The notes beneath the pieces were generated by a model. It saw only the letters and a list, made by a program, of their open reading frames with translations, was not told the origin of the DNA and did not search any database. A stretch of DNA of 64,000 bases from Gallionellales bacterium 39-52-133 (GTDB lineage Bacteria; Pseudomonadota; Gammaproteobacteria; Burkholderiales; Gallionellaceae), in assembly GCA_002278935.1 (NCBI GenBank), contig NCJL01000010.1, positions 17,050-81,049 on the forward strand. Reading direction: 5' to 3'. Position 1 is the stretch's first letter. Each line of letters starts with the position of its first letter. This document shows positions 40,728 through 51,178 of this stretch, in pieces. Both the position numbers and the translations under genes were made by a program.

Positions 40728-41516
40728 ATGCACGTAGCCAGAAAACGCTTTGGCCAGAATTTTCTGGTCGATGAGCAGATTATCGCCGATATTATTCGTG
40801 CGATTCATCCGCAGGAAAACGACACCATGATCGAGATCGGCCCGGGTCTGGGTGCGCTGACACGGCCGCTGATCAAGCAGTTGAAGCAGTTGCATGTGGT
40901 GGAAATCGACCGCGATATTATTCATCGCCTGGAAAATGATTACCCGAAAGGCAAGCTGGTCATCCATGCGGGCGATGCACTGAAATTTGATCTGGCTGAA
41001 ATACCGGGTATGTTGCGCATTGTCGGCAACCTGCCGTACAACATCTCATCGCCGCTGCTGTTCCATTTTTCCGCTTACGCGGCGCGCATCATCGACATGC
41101 ACTTCATGCTGCAGAATGAAGTGGTCGAGCGCATGGTGGCCGAGCCTTCAACACCTGCTTACGGGCGCCTGTCGGTGATGCTGCAGTACCGCTTTTATAT
41201 GGAAAAATTGCTGGATGTGCCGCCCGAATCTTTCCGCCCTGCACCCAAGGTGGACTCCGCCATCGTGCGCATGATTCCGCTGCCATTGAACGAGGTGCTG
41301 GTGCGCGACGAGAAACTGTTTGCCGCCATTGTTGCCACTGCTTTCGGCCAGCGCCGCAAGACGCTGCGCAATACGCTGAAGAGCTATCTGGCCGAGGCTG
41401 ATTTTGAAAAGCTGGGGATTGATGCGCAGCTGCGCGCCGAGAATCTGGGTGTTGCCGAGTTTGCGCGTATCACCGAATTTGCGGGTGCTGCACAACTATC
41501 GGTCAATAACGCATGA
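40728..41516 (+). CDS. rsmA: 16S rRNA dimethyladenosine transferase
   Basis: RsmA (KsgA) dimethylates the two adenines in the 3' hairpin of 16S rRNA, as a late 30S assembly checkpoint. The 262-residue protein starts [19 protein letters not shown] and has the SAM motif [13 protein letters not shown] (about residue 37), the acidic loop VVEIDRD and the catalytic [12 protein letters not shown] (about residue 101). It completes the conserved lptD-surA-pdxA-rsmA order and has its own 66-base upstream gap. Confidence 0.97.
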   Translation: MHVARKRFGQNFLVDEQIIADIIRAIHPQENDTMIEIGPGLGALTRPLIKQLKQLHVVEIDRDIIHRLENDYPKGKLVIHAGDALKFDLAEIPGMLRIVGNLPYNISSPLLFHFSAYAARIIDMHFMLQNEVVERMVAEPSTPAYGRLSVMLQYRFYMEKLLDVPPESFRPAPKVDSAIVRMIPLPLNEVLVRDEKLFAAIVATAFGQRRKTLRNTLKSYLAEADFEKLGIDAQLRAENLGVAEFARITEFAGAAQLSVNNA

Positions 41517-41533
41517 TACCAAGCGATTCAGTG

Positions 41534-41563
41534 TAAGTGTTTGATTATATTCAATATTTATTA
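41534..41563 (+). repeat. AT-rich dispersed repeat, copy D
   Basis: TAAGTGTTTGATTATATTCA and the following ATATTTATTA vary from copies B/C at a few positions (TTCAATA for TTGAATA). It lies in the 74-base convergent gap between rsmA and gloA. Confidence 0.8.
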
Positions 41564-41590
41564 TGCAGGCTAGAGCAAAAATGCAGTTGC

Positions 41591-41995
41591 TCAAGTAGTA
41601 CTTGTTGAACGGTTTTTGCGCTGGATGAATTCAATCTTGTATCCGTCAGGATCTTCGATAAAAGCCAGAATAGTTGTGCCATGTTTCATCGGCCCGGCCT
41701 CGCTGATGATTTTGCCCCCGCACTGCCTGACTTGCTCGCACGCCCGGTAAGCGTCCTCCACCTCAATCGCGATATGGCCGTAGGCGTTGCCGAGATCGTA
41801 TCTGTCGACGCCCCAGTTGTAGGTCAACTCCAGCACCGCGCCCTCCGTTTCGTCCTGAAAGCCGACAAAGGCCAGCGTAAATTTGCCGCCCGGATAGTCG
41901 TTGCGGCGTAGCAATTTCATTCCCAGCACACTGGTATAAAAGGCAATGGATTTCTCCAGATCTCCAACGCGCAACATGGTGTGCAGAATACGCAT
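41591..41995 (-). CDS. gloA: Lactoylglutathione lyase (glyoxalase I)
   Basis: The 134-residue enzyme isomerises the methylglyoxal-glutathione hemithioacetal to S-lactoylglutathione. The four metal ligands are visible: His5 (MRILHTML), Glu in [10 protein letters not shown], His in [11 protein letters not shown] and Glu in YKIEFIQRK. The short form without the eukaryotic insert suggests a Ni(II)-type enzyme. It lies 11 bases after the rubredoxin gene on the same strand. Confidence 0.96.
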   Translation of the reverse strand: MRILHTMLRVGDLEKSIAFYTSVLGMKLLRRNDYPGGKFTLAFVGFQDETEGAVLELTYNWGVDRYDLGNAYGHIAIEVEDAYRACEQVRQCGGKIISEAGPMKHGTTILAFIEDPDGYKIEFIQRKNRSTSTT

Positions 41996-42006
41996 CTGCT
42001 TTCCCC

Positions 42007-42204
42007 TTACACCACAACCATCTCGAAATCATCCTTGCGCGCGCCGCATTCGGGACAGGTCCAGTTAATCGGCACGTCTTCCCAGCGCGTGCCGGGGGGT
42101 ATGCCGTCTTCGGGTGCACCGCTGGCTTCGTGGTACATCCAGCCGCAAATCAGGCACATATAGGTTTTATATTGCGGGGCGGTTGCGTCAGGTGTTTGGG
42201 TCAT
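42007..42204 (-). CDS. Rubredoxin
   Basis: The 65-residue electron carrier has an iron site formed by CLIC (about residues 17-20) and CPEC (about 50-53), with the conserved [20 protein letters not shown] between them. It has a short N-terminal extension of about 12 residues. Its electron partners are not encoded nearby. It shares a transcript with gloA. Confidence 0.95.
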   Translation of the reverse strand: MTQTPDATAPQYKTYMCLICGWMYHEASGAPEDGIPPGTRWEDVPINWTCPECGARKDDFEMVVV

Positions 42205-42256
42205 GGCTGCAGATATCAGTTAAAATGTCATCTTTGAAGATAGCTATTTTACAACG

Positions 42257-43126
42257 ATGCCCGATAACCTGCCCGAAATTCCTCCTATCGTTCTAACCTT
42301 CGCTGCGTCTGACCCGAGCGCCGGCGCCGGCATGCAGGCGGATATTCTGACGATCGCCAGCATGGGTTGCCATCCCCTGACTGTGGTGACCGCTATCACT
42401 GTGCAGGACACCAGCGGTGTGGATGACGTGCAGTCGATTGATCCTGAACTGGTGATGAATCAGGCGCGTACCGTGCTTGAGGATATGCCGGTGGCCGCGT
42501 TCAAGATTGGTCTGCTCGGCAGCGTGGAAAATATTGCGGTGATTGCCGAGATTATTTCCGACTATCCCGATATTCCGCTGGTGTTCGACCCGGTGCTCAG
42601 CTCGGGCCGCGGCGATGAGCTGGCAAATGAAGACATGCTGGATGCAATGCGCGAGTTGCTGTTGCCGCAGACGACGATCCTGACGCCCAACAGCCTGGAA
42701 GCGCGCCGCCTGATTCAGGATGAAGACAACGACGAAGATAATCCCGATCTGGCCGAATGTGCCAAACGCATTATTGAGCTTGGTTGCGAGTATGTGCTGA
42801 TTACCGGCACACATGAAAATACACCCAAGGTGATCAATAGCCTGTATGGGGAAAATGGCCTGATACGCAGCGACAGCTGGCCGCGATTGCCGGGGATCTA
42901 CCATGGTTCGGGCTGCACGCTGGCATCGGCAATCGCTGCATTGCTGGCGAATGGCTTGCCGATGGAAGAGGCGGTGCGCGAGGCGCAGGAATACACCTGG
43001 GAAACGCTGAAATACGGTTTCCGTCCCGGTATGGGCCAGCATATCCCCGACCGCCTGTTCTGGGCACGCGATGACGAGGAAGACGAGGATGGCGCTGAAG
43101 AAAGCACATCAGTCACCCGCCATTAA
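42257..43126 (+). CDS. thiD: Hydroxymethylpyrimidine/phosphomethylpyrimidine kinase
   Basis: ThiD phosphorylates HMP twice for thiamine synthesis. The 289-residue ribokinase-fold protein has LTFAASDPSAGAGMQADILT at the start, VFDPVLSSGRGDEL, TPNSLEARRL and the catalytic GIYHGSGCTLASAIAALLANG. It ends with an acidic tail (DDEEDEDGAEES) that is partly coded by the stretch overlapping thiE. It is divergent from rubredoxin. Confidence 0.94.
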   Translation: MPDNLPEIPPIVLTFAASDPSAGAGMQADILTIASMGCHPLTVVTAITVQDTSGVDDVQSIDPELVMNQARTVLEDMPVAAFKIGLLGSVENIAVIAEIISDYPDIPLVFDPVLSSGRGDELANEDMLDAMRELLLPQTTILTPNSLEARRLIQDEDNDEDNPDLAECAKRIIELGCEYVLITGTHENTPKVINSLYGENGLIRSDSWPRLPGIYHGSGCTLASAIAALLANGLPMEEAVREAQEYTWETLKYGFRPGMGQHIPDRLFWARDDEEDEDGAEESTSVTRH

Positions 43127-43745
43127 GGCGCGCGCGATTCAGGGACTGTATGCGCTGACACCGGATGGCGTTGAAACAGAAGAATTGTTACGGCGGGTGC
43201 GGCTGGCATTGCAGGGCGGCGTGCAGGTGCTGCAGTACCGCAACAAAACCGCCGATGCAATGCTGCGGCTGCAACAGGCCCGCGCCCTGCGTGAGCTGAC
43301 AAGGGAATTTGGCGTCACTTTTATTGTCAATGACGATGCACAGCTGGCTGCAGCTGCGGATGCAGATGGCGTACATCTGGGTGCGAGCGATGGCGACATA
43401 GCCACAGCCCGCGCACTGTTGGGCCACGACAAACTGATCGGCGTGTCCTGCTACAACCAGTTGACGCTGGCGCACAGCGCGGTGCAGGCGGGGGTCGATT
43501 ATGTGGCGTTCGGCGCATTTTATGCCTCCACCGTGAAGACGGATGCGGCCGTGGCCACCCTGGACCTGTTGCGCAAGGCGCGTGCTGAAATACAACTACC
43601 CATCGTCGCCATCGGCGGTATCAGCGCAGATAACGGCGCCGCATTGGTGCAGGCCGGTGCCGATGCACTGGCGGTTATTTCAGCAGTATTTGATGTAGCG
43701 GATATTCAACTGGCCGCAAATAATTTGGCAAAACTATTCAGGTAA
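43089..43745 (+). CDS. thiE: Thiamine-phosphate synthase
   Basis: ThiE joins HMP-PP and thiazole phosphate into thiamine phosphate. The product has 218 residues from the ATG at 43089, and the barrel runs from GLYALTPDG. The motifs VQVLQYRNKTAD, FIVNDDAQLAAAADADGVHLG, IGVSCYNQL, YVAFGAFYAS and IVAIGGISADNG are intact. The start overlaps thiD by 38 bases; GAGGAAGACGAGG just upstream supports it over 43071. It is followed by hemL, a common order in betaproteobacteria. Confidence 0.93.
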   Translation: MALKKAHQSPAIKARAIQGLYALTPDGVETEELLRRVRLALQGGVQVLQYRNKTADAMLRLQQARALRELTREFGVTFIVNDDAQLAAAADADGVHLGASDGDIATARALLGHDKLIGVSCYNQLTLAHSAVQAGVDYVAFGAFYASTVKTDAAVATLDLLRKARAEIQLPIVAIGGISADNGAALVQAGADALAVISAVFDVADIQLAANNLAKLFR

Positions 43746-43771
43746 TACTTTTTTAGGATAAGAAATTGGGC

Positions 43772-45052
43772 ATGACTTCACACAATCAGGAACTCTTCGA
43801 TCAGTCACAAAAATTAATTCCGGGCGGGGTAAATTCGCCGGTACGCGCCTTTAAATCCGTGGGCGGTACACCGCTGTTCTTCAAGCGCGGCCAGGGCGCC
43901 TATGTGTGGGATGCGGATGACAAACGCTATGTCGATTATGTGGGCTCGTGGGGGCCGATGATCGTCGGCCACTGCCACGCAGAGGTAGTGAAAGCGGTGC
44001 AGGACGCGGCAGCGCAAGGGCTGGGATTCGGTGCGCCAACCGCGGCCGAGCTGGATATGGCGGCGACCTTGTGCCGCCTGCTGCCCAGTCTGGAAATGGT
44101 GCGTCTGGTCAGTTCCGGCACCGAAGCCACGATGACCGCCATTCGTCTGGCGCGCGGCTTTACCGGACGCAGTCGCATCATTAAATTTGAAGGCTGCTAC
44201 CACGGTCATTCCGACGGACTGCTGGTCAAGGCAGGTTCGGGTGCGCTGACTTTTGGCCAGCCCAGCTCCTCCGGAGTGCCGGCAGAAATTGCGGCACTCA
44301 CCACCGTGTTGAATTACAACGATGTGCCGGGTCTTGAAAAAGCCTTCGCCGAGATGGGCAAAGAGATAGCCGCGGTGATTGTGGAGCCGGTCGCCGGCAA
44401 TATGAATCTGATTATGCCCAAGCCGGAGTTTCTGGCGGCGCTGCGCAAGCTGTGCACGGCGCATGGCGCGGTGCTGATACTGGATGAGGTAATGACCGGC
44501 TTCCGTGTCGGCCTGCAGGGCGCACAGGGCTATTTCGGCATCACGCCTGATCTCACCACGCTGGGCAAGGTGATGGGCGGCGGTCTGCCGGCCGCCGCCT
44601 TCGGCGGGCGCCGCGACATCATGCAGTGTCTGGCGCCGCTGGGTGCGGTGTATCAGGCGGGTACGCTGTCGGGCAACCCAATTGCGGTGGCCGCGGGTAT
44701 GGCGACCCTGAAGCTGGTGCAGGAAAATGGTTTTTACGAACGTCTCGCCAAAACGGCCAAGCAACTGACCGAAGGCTTGAGCGCCAGCGCAAAAAAACAC
44801 GGGGTCAAGTTTTGCGCGCAGTCGGTGGGTGGTATGTTCGGTCTGTATTTCAGCGAGACGCTTCCTGGCAGTTATGCCGAGGTGATGGCCTGTGATGCGA
44901 AGGCGTTTAACCGTTTCTTCCATGCCATGCTGGAGGAGGGTGTGTATCTTGCCCCTTCCGCCTTCGAGGCGGGTTTTGTGTCGGCGGCGCATAGCGAGGC
45001 CGACATTGCGGCGACTATCGCCGCCGCCGATAAAATTTTTGCGGCCTGGTAA
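43772..45052 (+). CDS. hemL: Glutamate-1-semialdehyde 2,1-aminomutase
   Basis: HemL makes 5-aminolevulinate in the C5 tetrapyrrole pathway, using pyridoxal/pyridoxamine phosphate. The 426-residue product has the family start [38 protein letters not shown] and the PLP lysine in [18 protein letters not shown]. An in-frame TTG at 43766 has better Shine-Dalgarno spacing (AGGATAAG) and would add two residues. hemB lies 0.8 kb further on and catalyses the next step. Confidence 0.96.
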   Translation: MTSHNQELFDQSQKLIPGGVNSPVRAFKSVGGTPLFFKRGQGAYVWDADDKRYVDYVGSWGPMIVGHCHAEVVKAVQDAAAQGLGFGAPTAAELDMAATLCRLLPSLEMVRLVSSGTEATMTAIRLARGFTGRSRIIKFEGCYHGHSDGLLVKAGSGALTFGQPSSSGVPAEIAALTTVLNYNDVPGLEKAFAEMGKEIAAVIVEPVAGNMNLIMPKPEFLAALRKLCTAHGAVLILDEVMTGFRVGLQGAQGYFGITPDLTTLGKVMGGGLPAAAFGGRRDIMQCLAPLGAVYQAGTLSGNPIAVAAGMATLKLVQENGFYERLAKTAKQLTEGLSASAKKHGVKFCAQSVGGMFGLYFSETLPGSYAEVMACDAKAFNRFFHAMLEEGVYLAPSAFEAGFVSAAHSEADIAATIAAADKIFAAW

Positions 45053-45079
45053 TTAAAAAGAACAATTGGTAATTAAATA

Positions 45080-45691
45080 ATGGGATTATTTTCACGCGCT
45101 GTATTTTTTACCACGGTCAACGAGCTGCATGCGTTGCCGCTGCACGGCGGCAAGGAGGTCGCGTTTGCTGGGCGTTCCAACGCCGGTAAATCAAGCGCAA
45201 TCAACACGCTCGCCAATCATGTGCGGCTGGCCTATACCAGCAAGACGCCCGGCCGCACGCAACACCTGAATTATTTTGATCTGGGCGATAACCGCTTTCT
45301 GGTGGATTTGCCCGGTTACGGTTATGCCAAGGTGCCCACCGATGTGCGCGCGCACTGGGAAGGGCTGCTGAGCGAGTATTTACAGACTCGTTCCGCGCTG
45401 GCCGGGCTGGTGGTGATTATGGATACACGGCATCCGCTCACACCGCTGGATGAGCAGATGCTGGACTGGTTTATGCCTACCGGCAAGCCGGTGCATATCC
45501 TGCTCACCAAGTCGGACAAGCTCAGCCGCCAGCAGGCAACCAAGACGTTGTTTGAAGTGAAGGCTTACCTGAAGGAGCATTACCCCAATTACACGGTGCA
45601 ACTTTTTTCCAGCCTGAAAAAACTGGGGCTGGAAGAGGCAGAAGCCAAAATTGCTTCGTGGTTTGCAACGGACGAAAATGTAACTGCTTAA
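45080..45691 (+). CDS. engB: Ribosome biogenesis GTPase EngB (YsxC/YihA)
   Basis: The 203-residue GTPase has G1 [15 protein letters not shown], the switch region [15 protein letters not shown]3 DLPGYGYAK and G4 LTKSDKL. It helps mature the 50S subunit. It starts 27 bases after hemL, and an element with multiple stem-loops follows its stop. Confidence 0.95.
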   Translation: MGLFSRAVFFTTVNELHALPLHGGKEVAFAGRSNAGKSSAINTLANHVRLAYTSKTPGRTQHLNYFDLGDNRFLVDLPGYGYAKVPTDVRAHWEGLLSEYLQTRSALAGLVVIMDTRHPLTPLDEQMLDWFMPTGKPVHILLTKSDKLSRQQATKTLFEVKAYLKEHYPNYTVQLFSSLKKLGLEEAEAKIASWFATDENVTA

Positions 45692-45710
45692 TTCTTTACT
45701 TTTAAGGGCA

Positions 45711-45812
45711 AAAAAAACCCCTGAACAAGGGGGAAGTCAGGGGTAAAAAGTCTTAACCAGGTTAAGACACCCGCTCAGGGAGTAAAAAAAGCGGGCTGTG
45801 GTGTAAGCCACA
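45711..45812 (-). ncRNA. Candidate structured small RNA between engB and hemB
   Basis: Four stem-loops are packed in about 100 bases: ACCCCTGA/TCAGGGGT (45717-45744), GTCTTAAC/GTTAAGAC (45750-45768), CCCGCT/AGCGGG (45770-45795) and TGTGG/CCACA (45797-45812). Read on the minus strand, the ACCCCTGA stem is last and is followed by T7, making an ideal Rho-independent terminator. So a minus-strand RNA of about 100-130 bases is the best reading, although the stems also exist on the plus strand. The loops contain CAGGGAG and GGGGGAAG. It calls to mind the Rfam betaproteobacterial toxic small RNA family, but I cannot verify that. Confidence 0.6.
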
Positions 45813-45826
45813 TGCACGTCAGATAG

Positions 45827-46873
<1,047 letters not shown>

Positions 46874-46888
46874 AAGCAGCCAGCGCAA

Positions 46889-46914
46889 GCTCGACAAGTC
46901 TTGTAGCGTTTTTT
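46889..46914 (+). terminator. Probable hemB terminator
   Basis: GCT-cg-ACAA-gtc-TTGT-AGC forms a 7-bp stem with a 2-base bulge, followed by GTTTTTT. The T-run leads straight into repeat copy E. Confidence 0.5.
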
Positions 46915-46943
46915 AATTTATTCAATATAATCAAATAGTTACA
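46911..46943 (-). repeat. AT-rich dispersed repeat, copy E
   Basis: The minus strand reads AACTATTTGATTATATTGAA followed by TAAATTAAAA, matching the consensus. It lies in the convergent gap between hemB and the nucleotidyltransferase-like gene. Confidence 0.75.
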
Positions 46944-46990
46944 TAATTTCGCCATAGGCCGTTTATTCCAGGTGATACGGCTGACTGCGC

Positions 46991-47620
46991 TTATCCGCCT
47001 GTTTGCAGCAGTTTTTCAACTGCCTCGATATCGGCATGGCTTTCCGGCTTGCGGCTGCCACTATGCCGCGCATTGTCGGGCAGCACTGCAACATGTACCG
47101 GCACATTGGTGTCGCTCAGCAGGGTGAAGCTGGGCAATGTCTGCATGCGGCCCATCAGCTGGGTACGCCATTCGCCGCTTTCGAATTCTACTTTGTGTTT
47201 GAGCAGGAACATCATCACCGCTTTTTCGTCATCCGAATACACCGTCAGATTGATATCTGACTGTTCGCCCGCGCTGCCATCCAGCACCGAGCCGGTGAGG
47301 TAGGGATGGAAGGGTTCGAGCAGACGCATTGCAGCCAGCGCCTGTTCGCGCAGCTGGCCCAAAACAGCTGGATGATGCTCTTGTTGAAACAGCGCGCGGA
47401 AGCTGCGCAAGGCCTGATCGACTTCCTGGTTGCTGGGCAAATGTTGCGTATCGGGTGCACCCATTTGCTTGGCGGCTTTGCGTTTGGCATAGGCATGATC
47501 GGTGATGCCGTTTTCGGCCATCAGGCGCGCGGCCTGATGCGCGAGTTGTTCACGCATCAAGTCACGGCCAGTATCGTGACTTCCGGCTGGCTGGTGTCTG
47601 GTGTGGTGACCTTTGCCCAT
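46991..47620 (-). CDS. Nucleotidyltransferase-like protein of unknown role
   Basis: The 209-residue soluble protein has in its middle YLTGSVLDGSAGEQSDINL, which follows the pattern GS-x-x-x-G-x-A-x-x-x-SDI-x-L of minimal nucleotidyltransferases, and a later acidic strand VYSDDEKAV. Residues 155-190 give a possible third strand (VPVHVAVLPDN). The start at 47620 overlaps the mrcA stop by one base (TAATG), and a second Met at residue 22 (MREQLAHQAARLM) could be the true start. The function is unknown. The coupling to mrcA is notable. Confidence 0.7.
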   Translation of the reverse strand: MGKGHHTRHQPAGSHDTGRDLMREQLAHQAARLMAENGITDHAYAKRKAAKQMGAPDTQHLPSNQEVDQALRSFRALFQQEHHPAVLGQLREQALAAMRLLEPFHPYLTGSVLDGSAGEQSDINLTVYSDDEKAVMMFLLKHKVEFESGEWRTQLMGRMQTLPSFTLLSDTNVPVHVAVLPDNARHSGSRKPESHADIEAVEKLLQTGG

Positions 47621-49926
47621 TAAAATAGCTGTTCAGTTGGCGCGTCTGTCGGGCTGCTTGATTGATCAATCACGATGGATTGTTCAGGCGGAAGAAATTC
47701 CCTGTAGAAATACTCAATGCGGTTGCCATTGGGGTCGCGGCGACCGCTGTCATTGATGCGCGCCGCAACCATGTTCTCAGGCATGGAGTAGGATGCTTCA
47801 GGAACGTTGGCCAGCGCTTTTTCCATATATTCCATCCACATGGGGAGCGCTGCACCGCCTCCAGTTTCTCTTTCGCCAAGGCTGCGCGGATTGTCAAAGC
47901 CTATCCAGGATATGCCAACCAGAGTGGGGTGAAAGCCGCAGAACCATGCATCCAGAGAGTCGCTGGTGGTGCCGGTTTTGCCCGCCAAATCGGAGCGCCC
48001 GAGTTGCATCGCACGGATAGCCGTACCGTGGCGCACGACATCCTGCATCATGCTGACCATGGTATAGGCATTGCGTATATCTATAACTCGTTCAGCGTCA
48101 TGCCCGGCCCTTACAGGACCCGCCTCTTCCAGAATCTGGCCTTGAGCATTTTCGACACGCTGGATGAAATAGGGTGTGATCTGGTAGCCACCGTTGGCAA
48201 ATACAGAATAAGCTCCCAGCATTTGCATAGGCGTAACTGAACCGGCACCCAATGCCATGGTCAGGTAAGCACCGTGCTTTTCCCTGTCAAAACCAAATTT
48301 TGTGATGTAGTCCCGTGCATAAATCGGCCCTATAGCTTGCAGGATACGGATGGAAACCAGATTTTTTGATTTGATCAGTCCCGTGCGCATGCGCATGGGA
48401 CCTTCAAATCTGTCGTCGTAATTTTTTGGATACCAGGGTTCATTCCCTGTTTCAATCGAGTCAATCACTAACGGCGCATCGTTAATGATGGACGCCGGGG
48501 TAAACCCTTTTTCCAGCGCGGCTGAGTAAACAAAGGGCTTGAAGCTGGAACCGGGCTGGCGCCATGCCTGGGTTACATGATTGAATTGATTCCTGTTGAA
48601 GTCGAACCCGCCCACCAAAGCATAAATTGCACCATCACGCGGATTGGCTGAAACAAAGGCAGACTCTACCTGGGGTAATTGCGCAACTTGCCATTCGCCC
48701 TTTGCATCCAGCTGAACGCGGATTAGAGAGCCGACCCGGATACGCTGGTTGGGCGATAATTTTTCACTCAGTGTCTGCTGTACGAATTTAAGACCTTCGC
48801 CATTAATTGTGGCTGTCTGTCCGCCTTTAACATACGCTGTGATGCCTTTAGGGCTTGCAGCTTGAACTACTGCGGGAAGCAGCTCATCACTGTCCGCGAC
48901 TTCCTGAAGGGCTTCTTCCAGAAATTCTTCGTTTAAATTGTTGCTCAGGTTGATATAGCCTTCCGGGCCACGGTAGCCATGGCGCCGGTCATAATCGATG
49001 ACGCCTTTGCGCAATGATTCATAGGCCGCTTTCTGGTCCTGCTGGCGGATTGTGGTGTAAACATTGAAGCCCTGAGTATACGCGTCATCCTGATAGCGGT
49101 CGTACATCACCTGTCGCACCATCTCGGCCAGATAATCCGATCTGACCGAAAATTCCTGATTGCCGCGTTTGGCAACAATGGGTTCAATTTGAGCAGCATC
49201 GAATGCCGCATCGTCTATAAAACCCAGCTCATGCATGCGTCTTAGCACATACATTTGACGTAATTTGGCTCGTTTAGGGTTCACTACCGGGTTGAAAATT
49301 GAAGGAGCTTTGGGAAGACCTGCCAACATAGCCATTTCAGCTATGGTGAGCTGATTCATGGGTTTGCCAAAATAAATTTGGGCGGCAGTGGTAAAGCCGT
49401 ACGCACGTTGCCCCAGGTAAATCTGGTTGATATACAGTTCCAGAATTTCGTCCTTGCCCAGATTGTGCTCAATTTTAAAGGCAAGCATCATCTCGTTAAA
49501 CTTGCGGGACAGGGTTTTTTCCTTAGTCAGGAAGAAGTTTCGCGCTACCTGCATCGTGATTGTGCTGGCTCCCTGCTTTACGCCGCCAGAGGAGAAGTTA
49601 GACAGGGCCGCACGAAGAACGCCAATATAATCAACACCACCGTGCTCATAAAAGCGTTCATCCTCGGCCGCCAGAATGGCCTTTTTCATCATTTCCGGGA
49701 CTTCATTGATATTGACCAGTGCGCGCCGTTCCTGTCCAAACTCACCCAATAAAACGCCTTCAGTGCTATATACGCGTAGCGGTATATTTGGGCGATAGTC
49801 AGTGAGGATCTCCAGTGAGGGCAGAGCAGGATAAGTCAATATCGCAGCCAGCGAGAGAAGCAGGAAAGGCAAAACAGCAACAGCCAAAGCGGCAAGAGCC
49901 GAATAAAACCACCAGCGAGAAGTCAT
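47620..49926 (-). CDS. mrcA: Penicillin-binding protein 1A
   Basis: This bifunctional peptidoglycan synthase has 768 residues. An N-terminal membrane anchor (about 8-29) precedes the glycosyltransferase domain, with EDERFYEHGGVDYIGVLRA and the ITMQVARNFFL region. The transpeptidase domain has SxxK in GSSFKPFVYS, SxN in SKNLVS and KTG in AGKTGTTSDSLDAWF. It polymerises and crosslinks glycan strands. It is divergent from pilM, an order conserved in beta- and gammaproteobacteria. A 133-base gap holds both promoters. Confidence 0.97.
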   Translation of the reverse strand: MTSRWWFYSALAALAVAVLPFLLLSLAAILTYPALPSLEILTDYRPNIPLRVYSTEGVLLGEFGQERRALVNINEVPEMMKKAILAAEDERFYEHGGVDYIGVLRAALSNFSSGGVKQGASTITMQVARNFFLTKEKTLSRKFNEMMLAFKIEHNLGKDEILELYINQIYLGQRAYGFTTAAQIYFGKPMNQLTIAEMAMLAGLPKAPSIFNPVVNPKRAKLRQMYVLRRMHELGFIDDAAFDAAQIEPIVAKRGNQEFSVRSDYLAEMVRQVMYDRYQDDAYTQGFNVYTTIRQQDQKAAYESLRKGVIDYDRRHGYRGPEGYINLSNNLNEEFLEEALQEVADSDELLPAVVQAASPKGITAYVKGGQTATINGEGLKFVQQTLSEKLSPNQRIRVGSLIRVQLDAKGEWQVAQLPQVESAFVSANPRDGAIYALVGGFDFNRNQFNHVTQAWRQPGSSFKPFVYSAALEKGFTPASIINDAPLVIDSIETGNEPWYPKNYDDRFEGPMRMRTGLIKSKNLVSIRILQAIGPIYARDYITKFGFDREKHGAYLTMALGAGSVTPMQMLGAYSVFANGGYQITPYFIQRVENAQGQILEEAGPVRAGHDAERVIDIRNAYTMVSMMQDVVRHGTAIRAMQLGRSDLAGKTGTTSDSLDAWFCGFHPTLVGISWIGFDNPRSLGERETGGGAALPMWMEYMEKALANVPEASYSMPENMVAARINDSGRRDPNGNRIEYFYREFLPPEQSIVIDQSSSPTDAPTEQLF

Positions 49927-50059
49927 ATTGGGAATAGGTATAGAGGTAATTAATGTACTAGATCAATCATTATATCGACTCTATACTTTTTACATAAGGA
50001 GTAGAAACAACTTTACAGAAGAGAGGGATGTTGCTAGGATTTAAAGCAATTTATACGAA

Positions 50060-51178
50060 ATGGCGCTAAACACCATAATGATTAAAGGAAATTTTGATAT
50101 TCCACTGGATTTTCTGCACACTAAAACGCCCCCTTTATGCGGGGTGGATATTAGTGCGTCATCAGTCAAAATAGTTGAATTAAGCGAGCAGGCTGATAAA
50201 AAAGGGTACGTACTTGAGCGCTATGCAATCGAGTCACTTCCCAAGGATGCTGTTAGCGATGGCAACATCAACAATCTGGATGCGGTGTCGGAAGGTGTGC
50301 GCCGTGCCTGGAAGCGGCTCAGTACACGCATAAAAAACGTGAGTGTTGCGCTGCCGGCTGCCGCGGTCATCAGCAAAAAAATCATGTTGCCCGCAGGTTT
50401 ACGTGAAGAAGATATGGAATATCAGGTTGAATCTGAAGCCAATCAATATATACCTTTCGCCCTGGAAGAGGTTAATCTGGATTTTCAGGTTATCGGACCG
50501 GTGGCAACCAATCCTGACGAAGTTGAAGTGCTGCTGGCTGCATCGCGCAAGGCGAATGTCGAGGACAGGGTCGCTGCAGTACAAATGGCCGGGCTTAAAA
50601 CAATCGTGGTTGATGTGGAGCCTTATGCGGCAGAGTCAGCGTTTGATCAAATCAGGACGCAATTGCCAAATGGTGCACTTGATCAATGCGTGGCACTGGT
50701 TGACATTGGCGATAATGTAATGAACGTCAATATTCTGCGCAACGGTACATCGGTATATACCCGCGATCAGCAAATTGGCGGGGCGCAACTGACACAACAA
50801 ATACAGTCAAAGTTCGGTTTGTCAGCAGAAGAGGCAGATGCCGGCAAGCGCAACGGCGGATTACCGGACAATTACGAGAGCGATGTGTTGATGCCTTTTC
50901 TTGAAAATCTGGCAACGGAAGTGACGCGTGCATTGCAATTTTTCTTTACTTCCACCCAATATAACGAAGTAAGCTATATCGTGTTGGCCGGAGGGTGTGC
51001 GGCCCTGGCCGGGCTTGACGATGTGGTGGCGACAAGAACGCAGGTTAACTCATTGGTGGCCAATCCGTTTGCACAGATGACCCTGTCAAGCCGGATCAAG
51101 GCACGCCAGTTGCAGGTGGATGCGCCGGCGCTAATGATTGCATGTGGTCTGGCCCTGCGGAGGTTTGATCCATCATGA
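50060..51178 (+). CDS. pilM: Type IV pilus inner-membrane platform protein PilM
   Basis: The 372-residue cytoplasmic actin-like protein binds ATP and the N-terminus of PilN. It has CGVDISASSVKIVELSE (phosphate 1-like), VALVDIGDNVMNVNIL and YIVLAGGCAALAGLDDVV. It starts the pilMNOPQ operon; the next start overlaps its stop by 4 bases. Confidence 0.95.
   Translation: MALNTIMIKGNFDIPLDFLHTKTPPLCGVDISASSVKIVELSEQADKKGYVLERYAIESLPKDAVSDGNINNLDAVSEGVRRAWKRLSTRIKNVSVALPAAAVISKKIMLPAGLREEDMEYQVESEANQYIPFALEEVNLDFQVIGPVATNPDEVEVLLAASRKANVEDRVAAVQMAGLKTIVVDVEPYAAESAFDQIRTQLPNGALDQCVALVDIGDNVMNVNILRNGTSVYTRDQQIGGAQLTQQIQSKFGLSAEEADAGKRNGGLPDNYESDVLMPFLENLATEVTRALQFFFTSTQYNEVSYIVLAGGCAALAGLDDVVATRTQVNSLVANPFAQMTLSSRIKARQLQVDAPALMIACGLALRRFDPS

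Noticed and set aside
42205..42256. TPP riboswitch before thiD
   Set aside because: The gap to the rubredoxin gene is only 52 bases and lacks the TPP core CUGAGA.
43814..44992. 392-residue minus-strand open frame
   Set aside because: It is the antisense of hemL, His/Arg-rich and without motifs.
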